Shown: positions 22,034 through 32,554, counted from the stretch's first letter. The stretch is DNA of 64,000 nt from Adiantum capillus-veneris (GCA_014529385.2 CM043943.1:101469355-101533354), one strand, 5' to 3'. The notes: a model not told the origin generated them from the letters alone. Translations and numbers: made by a program.

Positions 22034-23953
22034 ATGAGTTCTCCAAGTTTTACAGGTGAAGATGATAAGGACCCGAGAAGGTTCTTGAGACAGGTACAAT
22101 TGCAATGTTTAGTGACAGGAAATGATTGTGAAGCAGAATGGTTGCGTATGTTTCCTCTCTTGGTTGAGGGTGATGCTTATGTCTGGTATAAGAGCTTGAA
22201 TGATGCAAATAAGAGTTGTTGGTCACTTTTGGAATCATTATTTCTTCAAAGATATGTAGTGATGCCAACTCCAAATGAAGCTTGGTCAAGGGTGAAGAGC
22301 TTATCTATGTGCGAAGATGAGTTTGTTTCTTGCTTTTGGAAGAGGTTCAATGATGTATGGATGCAATGGGAAAAGTGTGTGAAGTATGATAATGTGATGT
22401 CAGTGAAAGAGTTACATGGTACACACATGAAATTTGAGAGGTTGAAAATGTTGATAAGAAAGCTGAAACCTACCTTGCGTTCACATGTGGAATTGAAGAA
22501 TCCAAAAAGCATGAAAGAAGCACTACAGGTTGCCTACAACAAAGAGAGGAAGATAAGGCTTATGGTAGGTTTGGATGCGCCACTGAACATAGAGGCTATG
22601 CATTTGATTGATTTATTGTATAAAGTTGTTGAAAATGGTCATGAACTTGAGAAGCCACTTTCTATTGATGAGGAGGAAACAAAGCATGCAAATGTAGCAG
22701 CATGTGATCACGTGGAAGAAAATGACATACATGTGGTGAATGCTTATGATGTAGACATATACAATTCTATGGATTCTTCTCTTGATGTTAGAGATGTTGA
22801 TTCTTGTGCTTTGGAAAATGGTTTGAATCCCATGGTTAAGAGTGATGTTGATGTGAATGGAGATTATGTGTCTACATATGGCTTATTTGATGAAAATGCT
22901 TTGGTATGCGAAGTTGTGGGAGCATCTATAATGGATGATGTATGTGATGAGGGTTGTATAGACTCTCCTCTTGAGTATGAGGATGCTGATGTGGTTGAGT
23001 TTCATGGTCTACAAGAATCTCATGCTACTCTTGTGGTTGATGATGAAGACTATGCCTCTACTCCTAGGTTGCTTGATGAGTTACCTATGGCTGCCAATGA
23101 TGATGTAAATGCTTTTGGTGATTTGGATTATCACTTGGATGTTAATGAGGTCAATATGGATTCATTTAGTTTCACCAAAGAACCCATTGGTGAGGATGAG
23201 GTGGCTGATATCCAAGACTTTGTTTCCACTTATGACATGTTTGATGATATGCATATGGTTGTCAATCATGTGGACGGTTGTGTTGTACAAGGTTCTATGG
23301 AGTCCCATGTCGAGCTTAAACGTAATGACTTGGATGCTTTTAATGTTGACTTTCAGCCTAAATTTTTGCATGATGATGTGGTCCTTGATGATGGTATATC
23401 TGTTAGTGACTTGCTTGGTGAGCTACTTGTTGTTGGAAGCTCTAATATCAACCACGAAAGAATATTAGAGGAAGTTTTGAGGCTAATGAAAGAGGGTCTT
23501 TGCTTTGAAAATCTTGATGATATGGATGGTCATATGCATTGTGCTAGTGGCTTTGATATTCTTGCCAAGATGGATGATGTCATGCCTTATGGTCTTAATT
23601 GGGATGGGCAAGAGAAAGAGCTCTTTTGTGGTTTGGCATACAAGGATACTTTGAATGTCTTGACTAGACAAATTATGGTTGAGAATGTAGAAGCTTTGAT
23701 GGATATATTTGAAATTAGTGATTTGTATGAGTTGAAGCATGAAATTTTCGGCCTGGATTCAATGCAAAATTATGTGTATGATAGAGGGAAAAGACACGTG
23801 TCTCGTGTCAACAGCATATGGGATTTTGCTTCAGTGGGAGAAGCTCCTACTATGTTATGCATATGGTTATTTGATGCAACATGGAGGTCGATGGTAAGAG
23901 AATCTATGTTATTTTTAGCTCTCATTTTATATTTTGGTTCTTTAGTGGCATGA
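22034..23953 (+). CDS. Gag-like protein of the gag-only LTR element, 639 codons, uninterrupted
   Basis: Residues about 30-190 resemble the plant retrotransposon gag/capsid domain: AEWLRMFPLLVEGDAYVWY, then a W-S-LLESLFLQRY segment and a predicted helical SxxExFxxFxxxWxRFNDV-like region. There is no CCHC zinc knuckle. The C-terminal 400 or so residues are acidic and contain three spaced versions of a [FY][VA]ST[YP]xxxD[DE] motif, near residues 276, 337 and 394. The ATG at 22034 lies about 90 bp after the LTR end and is the first in frame. It is the only long intact ORF of the window without a stop, so the element is either young or its ORF is under selection. The function of the acidic part is unknown. 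Confidence 0.75.
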   Translation: MSSPSFTGEDDKDPRRFLRQVQLQCLVTGNDCEAEWLRMFPLLVEGDAYVWYKSLNDANKSCWSLLESLFLQRYVVMPTPNEAWSRVKSLSMCEDEFVSCFWKRFNDVWMQWEKCVKYDNVMSVKELHGTHMKFERLKMLIRKLKPTLRSHVELKNPKSMKEALQVAYNKERKIRLMVGLDAPLNIEAMHLIDLLYKVVENGHELEKPLSIDEEETKHANVAACDHVEENDIHVVNAYDVDIYNSMDSSLDVRDVDSCALENGLNPMVKSDVDVNGDYVSTYGLFDENALVCEVVGASIMDDVCDEGCIDSPLEYEDADVVEFHGLQESHATLVVDDEDYASTPRLLDELPMAANDDVNAFGDLDYHLDVNEVNMDSFSFTKEPIGEDEVADIQDFVSTYDMFDDMHMVVNHVDGCVVQGSMESHVELKRNDLDAFNVDFQPKFLHDDVVLDDGISVSDLLGELLVVGSSNINHERILEEVLRLMKEGLCFENLDDMDGHMHCASGFDILAKMDDVMPYGLNWDGQEKELFCGLAYKDTLNVLTRQIMVENVEALMDIFEISDLYELKHEIFGLDSMQNYVYDRGKRHVSRVNSIWDFASVGEAPTMLCIWLFDATWRSMVRESMLFLALILYFGSLVA

Positions 23954-24035
23954 AAAATAGGAGAATATTTACAATGATGTGAAAGTATGCACATGAAACA
24001 CTTGAAAGTGTTCCATGCTTATTGGGGGGGCAATA

Positions 24036-24860
24036 TGTGACGTGTTTTGGTGAAATGATGCGGACCACCCCAAAGCCTTTGAGAGATTTTTTTTAATGAT
24101 TTTGGGGGCCTTAGATGTAAATAAAGCATGCTTGTACAAAGTGTACAAAGGCAGTGTGTGCCAACTGTCTCTACGCATGCGGGCAGGTTGTGCGGGGTAC
24201 ATAGTTTTGTTGTTTTTGTACATAGAAGTGTCCAGACTTCAAAGTGTGATTTAGTGCTTTAAAAATATGAAGAAAAACTGAACTTTTATCAGCTTGGGGT
24301 CGTGAGTGAGTGGGAGTTTTCAACTGTGAAGAAGAAAGCCTCTCTTGCTGCAGTCTGCGGTGGTGCGTGGGAGTTGTGTAGTGGAGGTGCCCGTGTGTGT
24401 GTGTGAGGGCCTGGAGCCTTGATTGGAGAGTGTGTATCTCATCAATAAGGCCATGAACATGGGTGGTGACATCTGCACTTTCACCCCTCTTCTCTCTTTT
24501 TGGTGATGGAAGCTGCGTGAAGCGAATCTCTCTTGTACGCGTGTGCCTGCTACTCAGGTTTGGTAGTGAAAGCCCCTTTTGATTGTTGTGAATGGGAGGG
24601 TGTTTCATCATGTTTTCCATGGTTTTTTCTGATTTTTTTGGCTGAGCATCATGATTTTTTGTATAACTCATGATTAGCATGGTTTTTGATGGGTTTGTGT
24701 ATATGGTTGGGAGCGACTATGGAGCCCCTTCTTGCATATGCAAGGTCTGCTGAGATGGTGTGAGGGTATGGTGTTTATGAACGGAATTTCAGAGATTTTT
24801 GTTTGTTTTCATTGGTTTGTTTTCCCAAAATTTAGTGCCTTTTTTGCTTCATTGGTTTTT
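24036..24860 (+). repeat. 3' LTR of the gag-only element, truncated
   Basis: It starts TGTGACGTGTTTTGG directly after a polypurine tract and matches the first 0.8 kb of the 5' LTR. The right 190 bp are missing. Confidence 0.8.
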
Positions 24861-25087
24861 TCCCAAAAAAACATAATTCTGCTAGCAATGGTGACATGTA
24901 TAAGGATGACTAGATTCGTATAATCATGATTGGGGAGAAATGATTCTGACATTTATTGTTTGGGTTTAGAGAAAGCTCTGTGTGTGTGTGTATGATATCT
25001 CTTTCTAGAAAAGAAGTATATATATACGTGAGAAACTCACTTCGTAACTTTGCTCGGTTTTGAGCTTGCTCGGATAAGTTCGCTCGA
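24861..25087 (-). repeat. Right end of the TIR insertion including terminal inverted repeat
   Basis: About 45 bp at 25040-25087 is the imperfect reverse complement of 15134-15180, ending TCGCTCGA. The DUF7869-type coding sequence resumes immediately after. Confidence 0.65.
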
Positions 25088-26435
25088 TGTTTGGTAGAAC
25101 TCAGTTTGCTAATGTGACATTGTCAAAAACAAGTGAGTTCTCCAAATGTGTTGTGTGTAGTCGGATAAAGTCTCAACTAGAGTCAACAAAGGATGACGAG
25201 ATGATTGCACGTTTGAAGGATGAATGTGGAATTCACATGTTGCAACAACAAAGTTGTAGGAATATGTACTACACCTGGCGTAAGTTCTCCTAGTTGCAAA
25301 AGGATAAGTATTTATGCATTATACATGATAAAATGGATCAAAAAAAGACAGCAATACCTAGGTTGCGTGTGAACTCAAAAGATTATGCGAATGCATATCA
25401 ATTGCAAGTATCATTAACATGTATGATAACACATGGACATGGTCATGGAATGTATGGTCACTTCTCACTTAATGGTCCATGACCTTCAGATCCCAATGCT
25501 ACAATTGGTTCCCTTGCATTATGCTTACAGAATCTGGAAAGAACAGAAAACCATGGACTAGGAGATTTATGCCATGATGGTATGCCACGCAACAATGTAA
25601 CATTATTCAATGCATTGAACTCAAGGAGATCTCTAGACCTCCAAAACAAAATGAAGCAAGAGCATGAGAGGAATGCATCAACAATGACACCACCGTTGGT
25701 CATCCAAGGATGTAATGAAGAGATTATACACATACAATCAACTTCCTCTCAATGTGTTGTGGATACAATATCCACTCCTGTATTTCAAAAATTGCATGAG
25801 AATCTTTTGCTACAGCTAGATAATTGTGCAGGAGAGAATAAAAATTGATATTTTTTTGCATACTTATCATTATTAGTAGCAAAAGGAGTTTTCAAAACCG
25901 TGCATTTGGGATTCTTAATGGTGGGTCATACACATGAGGACATAGATGCAATGTTTAGTAGGTTCTCAGAAATATTGCGAACAGGAATGACATTCACTTT
26001 TCCACATCTGATGGAACATTTTCAAAAATGTGAAAGCTTAGCTCCAGCACCATTTTTGATGACACAAGTTCCCGACTTTAAATCCTTTGTGCAGGGGTAC
26101 ATGTGTGACGGACAAGATACTCTAGTCGGACACTCTAAGACACTTCAATTTCGTTTCTATATGCAAGGTGAAGTCCCAATGCAGTACAAAATTCATCCCA
26201 AATCACCCGATTGGATGCCAAAGGAGTCGGGAATTGAGTTGTGGAAAACAGATGACTAGGGAAAACCAAAATTACCAACAGGCTGTCTAGATGTGAGACC
26301 TATAGCAGACTATGTGAGAGATAGTCTGCTTGTTATTCAAGGCATTAAGTCATATCTTGAATTTTGGAAAATATGTTTTCTATTAAAGGGAAAGGACCAT
26401 GACTCCACAAAATACATGGAGCCTGTTATCACTTA
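25088..26435 (+). pseudogene. DUF7869-type transposase-like gene, middle part
   Basis: Coding continues after the TIR insertion with FGRTQFANVTLSK and a C-x2-C pair (KCVVCSRI). It runs on through LQLDNCAGENKN and LMVGHTHEDIDAMFSRF, the diagnostic GHTHEDIDxxFS stretch of DUF7869 proteins, which has the look of an acidic catalytic motif. Nonsense codons at 25291, 25480, 25846 and 26257 fall where Trp, Arg or Gln would be expected, for example TGA after ENKN and TAG after KTDD. The frame is otherwise the same throughout. The copia element interrupts it at 26436 after PVITY. Confidence 0.7.
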
Positions 26436-27204
26436 TGTTAAGTATGGAGCCCGATTTACCCTTGTAATTTTCAGTGGTAAAAGGCAAATTTGTAAGGCCC
26501 CCATTATGAGGAGAAGCCATCGTGCGTGAAGGAAAATCACTCACCGGAAACCAAAATTTTCACGGACAAGAATCAGGGGCAACTTTAAAGGCCTCGGGGG
26601 CGAAGGCCCCCGAGACTTTTTTTTTCGCCGGAATATTATGGCCGGACGGCGGCCGGAAAGTGGTCGGAAAACAACCGGTCGGTTGGCCGGTGGTCGGAAG
26701 TCAATGGCCGGTGGCCGGTGGTCGGAAGTCAATGGCCGGTGGCCGGTGGCCGAATTCAAAAGCGGACTTGTCTTCTCAAGGGCGGCCACACATGGGCGGA
26801 TTGGAGGGTCCGGTTTGGACTTATTCCCACAAGGGTGGCTACACATGGCTGTCTCTCATAAGAGAGGGCAGCCCTTTTGGCCTATAAAAGGAGGTCATTT
26901 CTACACACATTTCATAGTGTGAAGTTGATGCAACAAGGTGAGTGTGAGGTGGTGAGAGTGAAGCAAGGCGGGAGCTCCATTAAGGGTATAATCCCTTTGT
27001 AAACTACTTCTTGTTTTGAAGTACCAAAGCCATTGAGTGGCTGCTTTCCCGTGGACGTAGCCCACATTGGGTGAACCACGTATATCGTGTGTACTCTCTC
27101 TCTCTCTCTCTCTCTCTACACTATAATCTCGTGTATATAAATTTGTCTCTCTCCATTAAGTAATCTACTCAATTATCTATTTAGCTACGTCTTATTTCCT
27201 AACA
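26436..27204 (+). repeat. 5' LTR of the copia element
   Basis: 769 bp. A TATAAAAG box lies at 26883-26890. It contains the GGCCGGTGG-rich tandem block (about 26640-26755) and a CT run near 27100. Confidence 0.95.
26883..26890 (+). promoter_or_regulatory. TATA box of the copia 5' LTR
   Basis: TATAAAAG, conserved in all three LTRs of the family, just upstream of a GTGAAGTTGATGCAACAAGG stretch that probably begins the transcript. Confidence 0.6.
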
Positions 27205-27206
27205 AC

Positions 27207-27222
27207 TGGTATCAGAGCAAGG
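27207..27222 (+). other. Copia primer-binding site (initiator Met tRNA)
   Basis: TGGTATCAGAGCAAGG, two bases after the LTR end. The core TGGTATCAGAGC is the usual plant copia site complementary to the 3' end of initiator-Met tRNA. Confidence 0.95.
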
Positions 27223-27268
27223 TTTGCTCGTAGCTAAATTATCTCAAGGAAAGGATTCCTTGAATTGA

Positions 27269-30200
27269 GTGGGAGTTATGGCGGAGGAGGGGAAGCTCAA
27301 GATTGAGAAGTTCAACGGCAAAAACTACCAACATTGGAAGATGCAGATTGAAGACTATCTCTACCAGAAGGACCTCTATTTGCCACTAGGCGGTCTTGCG
27401 AAGAAGCCCGCAACAATGGCAGATGAATCATGGATTGTCCTTGATCGAAAGGCACTGGGAACAATCCGGTTAAGCTTGGCATCAACGGTGGCCTTCAATG
27501 TTTCGGAGATGAAGACCACGGAGGACTTGATGAAGTCACTTGACGACTTCTACGAGAAACCATCGGCATCCAATAAGGTATTTCTTATGAAGCGCTTGTT
27601 CAATCTAAAGATGTCAGAGAATGGTTCAGTTGCAGAACACCTAAATGACTTTAACACAAACATAAGTCAACTTCGATCAGTGAAAATCAATTTCGATGAC
27701 GAAGTGCGAGCTCTCCTTATACTATCATCTCTACCGGATAGTTGGGACAGCCTTGTGATGGCTGTAAGTAATTCTATCTCTGGCACAAATACTCTTAAGT
27801 TTGATGATGTTGTGGGTGTTCTTCTAAGCGAGGAAATGCGAAGGAGAAGCACAGGAGAATCATCAAGTGCTGCACTATCAGTGGAAACAAGAGGAAGGCC
27901 TAAGGAGAGGTTCAAAAACCAAAAGGGTCGTGATCGCTCAAGACGGAGCAAATCACGAACAAAGTCAGTTCTTGAATGTTGGAACTGCGGCAAGAAGGGC
28001 CACGTCAAGAAGGATTGCTGGTCCAAGAAGAAGAAGGAGACAGAGTCCCAAGACAACAAGCCAACATCGGAGGCCAATGTGGCAGGTAAAGTAGAGCAAG
28101 ATGCTCTAATTCTCTCATTAGACAATGTGTCTAATTCCTGGATAGTAGATTCCGGGGCTTCATTCCATGCGACACCACACAAGCAACATTTCCAAGACTA
28201 CACCAAAGGTAATTTTGGGTATGTATACTTGGGAGATGATGAAGCTTGTGAGATTGTCGGCAAAGGTACAGTTTCTATCAAAACTGCTAACGGAAATGAA
28301 TGGAAGCTGAAAGATGTTAGGCATGTTCCTTCTCTTCGCAAAAATTTGATCTCTACAGGACAATTGGACGATGAAGGTCACAACATTGCATTCGGAAACA
28401 AACGGTGGAAGATCTCAAAGGGATCTTTGGTGGTTGCCAAGGGTGAAAAAGTCAGTACACTTTACTTGTGTCCTGTTAGCATGCAACCTTCAGCTTGTGC
28501 AGCAACTACAGAAGTTGACAGTGCGGTGTGGCACTACCGACTTGGGCATATGAGTGCCAAAGGAATGCAAATCCTTCAAACAAAGAAGCTTCTACCAGGT
28601 TTGAAAGAAGTGGACTTAGAGTTCTGTGAAGATTGTGTTTATGGTAAACAAAAGAGGGTAAAATTTCAAAAATCAGGAAATGAAAGAAAGAATAAAAAAC
28701 TTGAGTTGGTTCATTCTGATGTTTGGGGTCCTGCAAGTACACCATCACTTGGTGGCTCATTGTACTATGTAACATTCATAGACGATGCGACTAGAAAAAC
28801 ATGGGTTTATGTCATGAAGAATAAATCCGATGTATTTTCCATATTTCAAAGGTGGAAAGCCTTTGTGGAGAATGAAACAGGTACCAAGGTTAAATGCCTC
28901 AGATCCGACAATGGAGGCGAATATTGCAGCCAAGCTTTTGAAAGCTTTTGTGCTAGCAATGGCATTCGGAGGCAAAGGACAACCCCAAGGACACCTCAAC
29001 AAAATGGGATTTCGGAAAGGATGAACAGGACAATCATGGAATGAGCACGAAGCATGCGGCTACATGCAAGCCTACCACTTGAACTTTGGGCAGAAGCTGT
29101 AAGTACGTCTGTGTACTTAATCAATCGGTCACCCTCAACGGCATTGGATGGGGGAGTTCCAGAAGAGGCATGGACAGGTAAACCGGTGAATTATGCATTT
29201 CTCAAAGTGTTTGGGTGTGAGGCTTTCATGCACATAGATAGAAGCCTAAGATCAAAGTTAGATGCAAAGTCCAAAAAGTGTTTCTTCATTGGCTATGGAG
29301 AAGGAGACTTTGGGTATCGCCTATGGAATCCTGAAGATGGTAAAATCTTAAGGAGTAGGGATGTAATTTTTAACGAACAAAATATGTACAAAGATTACTT
29401 GGAAAGAAAACAAACAAAAGAAACAGGTGATGAGTACATGGAGCTTGAGGACAGTGAAGACTCAAGGACTGCAAACGGTGACAATGTGCAACAACGTCAA
29501 CCAAATGAGGAGCCTCAACCTATTCCCCGAAGATCTACAAGAGCAAGTAGACCTCCAGAAAGGTTTGTTCCTTCCTTCAACCATCTCTTGATCTTAGATT
29601 CTGGAGAGCCGGAATCATATGAAGAAGCTATGCAACATGAATCCAAAGAAGAATGGACGAAGAGCATGCAAGTGGAGATGGACTCACTACATCACAACCA
29701 AACATGGGAGTTGGTTGAGTTGCCTAAAGGTAAGCGGGCACTTCAAAACAAATGGGTGTACAAGATAAAGGAAGAAGAAGGTGGGAAGAAAAGGTACAAG
29801 TCTAGGCTTGTGGTAAAAGGTTTTTCTCAAAAGAAAGGTATTGACTTCAATGAAATATTTTCTCCTGTTGTAAAAATGAACTCAATTAGGCTTGTCTTAA
29901 GCCTTGTGGCTGCTCATGATCTAAATCTCGAGCAAATGGATGTAAATACGGCATTCCCTCACGGTGACTTAGAGGAGGAAATCTACATGCTTCAACCAAA
30001 GGGGTATGAAGTAAAAGGTAAGCAGAAAATGGTTTGCAGATTAAAGAAGAGCTTGTATGGTTTAAAGCAAGCATCAAGACAATGGTACTTGAAGTTTGAT
30101 CGATGGATGTTGGATCATGGATTCACAAGATGCAACTCGGATCACTGCGTCTACACGAAGAATTTGGGAGATGGGAAATTCATCATCCTAATGTTGTATG

Positions 30201-31159
30201 TTGATGACATGTTGATTGCAAGTGCTAACATGCAGGACATCAAAGACCTAAAAGAGGAGCTGTCCAAATCTTTTTCAATGAAAGATTTAGGTGCTGCAAA
30301 GAGGATACTTGGTATGAAAATATCAAGGGACAGGACGAAGAAAACAATAAAGCTATCTCAAGAAGATTACATCAAGAAGGTACTAGAAAGGTTTGCAATG
30401 CAAAATGCAAAACCAGTTTCTACACCTTTGGCTGGTCATTTTAAACTAACGAAGGATATGTGTCCAAAGACACAAGAGGAGATAGCCTATATGTCTAAAG
30501 TTCCATATGCTGCAGCGGTAGGTTCTCTAATGTATGCTATGGTCTGGACAAGGCCAGACATTGCACATGCAGTGGGAGTTGTGAGTAGGTTCATGGACAA
30601 CCCAGGTAAAGAGCATTGGCAAGCTGTGAAGTGGATACTTAGGTATCTAAAAGGGACAACAACAAATGCTTTGTATTTTGGAGGAACTGATATTTTTCTA
30701 GAAGGGTATGCTGATGCAGATATGGCAGGTGACAAAGATACTCGAAGGAGCACTACTGGCTATGTGTTCACGGTTGGAGGCACAGCAGTAAGCTGGGCTT
30801 CAAAGCTGCAGAAAGTGGTTTCACTTTCTACCACGGAAGCAGAGTATGTAGCAATGACGGAGGCAAGCAAAGAAATTCTGTGGCTTCACAGATTCTTAGA
30901 AGAGCTTGGATTCAAACAAGACAATTGTGTCTTGTACAGTGATAGCCAAAGCGCTATCCATCTTGCGAAGAACTCAGCCTTTCATTCAAGGACAAAGCAC
31001 ATTGAGGTGAGATATCACTTCATACGCACTCTTTTGGAAGAGGGACAACTAAAGCTAGGAAAGGTGCATACAAGTGAAAATCCTGCAGACATGTTTACAA
31101 AGGTGGTCAACAAGGAGAAGTTGAGCTTTTGCTCATCTTCAATCGGCATTCAAGGATAA
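27269..31159 (+). pseudogene. Copia gag-pol polyprotein with a single premature stop
   Basis: Start MGVMAEEGKLKIEKF, then a UBN2-type gag. A CCHC knuckle CWNCGKKGHVKKDC sits near residue 237 and the protease site VDSGAS near 293. A pre-integrase domain (WHYRLGHMS) follows, and an integrase with the acidic triad in HSDVW, SDNGGEY and GISERMN. After a TGA at 29042, the same frame continues with LPLELWAEA, reverse transcriptase with the YVDD box (LMLYVDDMLIA) and RNase H (TEAEYVAMTEAS), finishing at 31157. The stop lies inside the integrase C-terminal part. Elsewhere the frame is full length, so the element lost autonomy by one mutation. TNT1-94-like proteins are the closest known type. Confidence 0.95.
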
Positions 31160-31208
31160 GAAGCCAGAATGGAAAGCAGTCACAGGTTTGGTTTGGAGAT
31201 CAGTCTCC

Positions 31209-31219
31209 AAGTGGGAGAT
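31209..31219 (+). other. Polypurine tract of the copia element
   Basis: AAGTGGGAGA followed by T and then the 3' LTR TGTTAAG; plus-strand priming site. Confidence 0.8.
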
Positions 31220-32026
31220 TGTTAAGTATGGAGCCCAATTTACCCTTGTAATTTTCAGTGGTAAAAGGCAAATTTGTAAGGCCCCCATTATGAGGAGAAG
31301 CCATCGTGCGTGAAGGAAAATCACTCACCGGAAACCAAAATTTTCACGGACAAGAATCAGGGGCAACTTTAAAGGCCTCGGGGGCGAAGGCCCCCGAGAC
31401 TTTTTTTTTCGCCGGAATATTCTTTTTCGCCGGAATATTATGGCCGGACGGCGGCCAGAAAGTGGTCGGAAAACAACCGGTCGGTTGGCCGGTGGTCGGA
31501 AGTCAATGGCCGGTGGCCGGTGGTCGGAAGTCAATGGCCGGTGGCCGGTGGCCGAATTCAATGGCCGGTGGCCGAATTCAAAAGCGGACTTGTCTTCTCA
31601 AGGGCGGCCACACATGGGCGGATTGGAGGGTCCGATTTGGACTTATTCCCACAAGGGCGGCTACACATGGCTGTCTCTCATAAGAGAGGGCAGCCCTTTT
31701 GGCCTATAAAAGGAGGTCATTTCTACACACATTTCATAGTGTGAAGTTGATGCAACAAGGTGAGTGTGAGGTGGTGAGAGTGAAGCAAGGCGGGAGCTCC
31801 ATTAAGGGTATAATCCCTTTGTAAACTACTTCTTGTTTTGAAGTACCAAAGCCATTGAGTGGCTGCTTTCCCGTGGACGTAGCCCACGTTGGGTGAACCA
31901 CGTATATCGTGTGTACTCTCTCTCTCTCTCTCTCTCTCTACACTATAATCTCGTGTATATAAATTTGTCTCTCTCCATTAAGTAATCTACTCAATTATCT
32001 ATTTAGCTACGTCTTATTTCCTAACA
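31220..32026 (+). repeat. 3' LTR of the copia element
   Basis: 807 bp. Compared with the 5' LTR it has an extra copy of a CGCCGGAATATTC phrase and an extra ATGGCCGGTGGCCGAATTC unit. TATAAAAG lies at 31705-31712. Confidence 0.95.
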
Positions 32027-32554
32027 ACTTATTGGCAAAAAATAATCAATGAGCTTGAGCAACCAACCAATAAACACATTGGTGAATATACAACATTTTG
32101 GCCAAAGACTATAGGGAGTCATCTAATGCAAGAGATAGAGGAAGACAGAGATGAGTTTCAAGGATATGAAGAATTGAATGATCACAATGTTGGTCCTCAA
32201 AGTGCAAGGCCACAAGAGGCCTTTAGGCCTCAAATTGATGTAAGAAAAGGGGATCTTGTTCTTGTGAGACCCGCAGATCCTGAATATCCGATATGGCTAG
32301 GAGTGGTAGAGTGGAACGTTGATGTAGACAAATCATCTCCTAACTACAAGAAAGTTTGGATTCAGTATTGGGCACCAAAACATCGAAAACAAAATCCCAC
32401 AATCCAAGAACAGTATGAGGATTGTAAAAGAGTTGGTGTTGCAATCTTGCTGACCCAAAGTGCTGGGAGTGTGTTGATACAATTGTATGGTCATGGACTC
32501 CAAGGGGTGGAAGAATTGCGGAAACAATCAAGATCCCATCAAATGTCATGGTGA
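32027..32554 (+). pseudogene. DUF7869-type transposase-like gene, 3' part
   Basis: After the copia element the frame gives INELEQPTNKHIGEYTTFWP, then a 142-codon open stretch with VRKGDLVLVRPADPEYPIWL and a VEWNVDVDKSS segment, ending in a stop at 32552. This acidic-to-basic tail with a GDLVLV-type small domain looks like the natural C-terminus. Including the earlier parts, the ancestral gene would encode roughly 1,000 residues. The host gene is flanked by a satellite on the left and a 3-copy minisatellite on the right. Confidence 0.6.

Larger units (their letters stand above)
20927..24860 (+). mobile_element. Gag-only LTR retrotransposon (TR-GAG-like), 3' LTR truncated
   Basis: The 5' LTR begins TGTGACGTGTTTTGG at 20927 and ends CTTCACA at about 21941. 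A TTTTGGTGCCCCCAATG stretch beginning just after it is the likely primer-binding region. The 3' LTR starts at 24036 after a GGGGGGG purine tract and matches for about 825 bp, then diverges at 24860. The interior of about 2.1 kb holds a single gag-like ORF and no protease, RT or integrase. Mobilisation would need proteins from another element. It is inserted in the RPL12 pseudogene and lies inside the TIR insertion. No target duplication is found because the right end is lost. Confidence 0.8.
15134..25087. mobile_element. 9.95-kb TIR-bounded insertion carrying gene fragments
   Basis: The left end starts TCGAGCGAGTACTTCCGAGC. The right end, read on the minus strand, starts TCGAGCGAACTTATCCGAGC. 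The similarity continues imperfectly for about 45 bp, with CGAGC motifs in corresponding places. Removing 15134-25087 joins the two halves of the DUF7869-type gene in frame. No clear target duplication is seen. The interior has no recognisable transposase. It holds pieces of RPS26, a VLIG-like GTPase, PHF5A and RPL12, many microsatellites and a nested gag-only LTR element. The superfamily is undetermined; a non-autonomous Pack-type element is my interpretation. The fragments might instead be independent insertions. Confidence 0.65.
26436..32026 (+). mobile_element. Near-intact Ty1/copia retrotransposon, target duplication ACTTA
   Basis: LTRs lie at 26436-27204 and 31220-32026, both TGTTAAG...CTAACA. 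The flanking pentamers 26431-26435 and 32027-32031 are both ACTTA. A primer-binding site, gag-pol frame and polypurine tract lie in the proper order. It interrupts the DUF7869-type gene; excising it with one ACTTA copy lets the host frame read from PVITY on to INELEQPTNKHIGEY. LTR lengths differ (769 and 807 bp) because of indels in short tandem repeats rather than many substitutions, so it is fairly young. The solo LTR at 8642-9449 is the same family. Confidence 0.97.

Noticed and set aside
25024-25028. TACGT as the right target duplication of the gag-only LTR element (left copy at 20922-20926)
   Set aside because: The sequence before it does not resemble the LTR end, and the 3' LTR has diverged 160 bp earlier, so the match is probably chance.
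15131-25090. A 3-bp target duplication for the TIR insertion (TCC versus TGT, or ATC versus ATG)
   Set aside because: Mismatched at one or more of three bases; too weak to use.
26541-26846. Pro/Arg-rich minus-strand frames within the copia LTRs, repeated in all three LTRs
   Set aside because: They are translations of the GGCCGG tandem block, not conserved genes.
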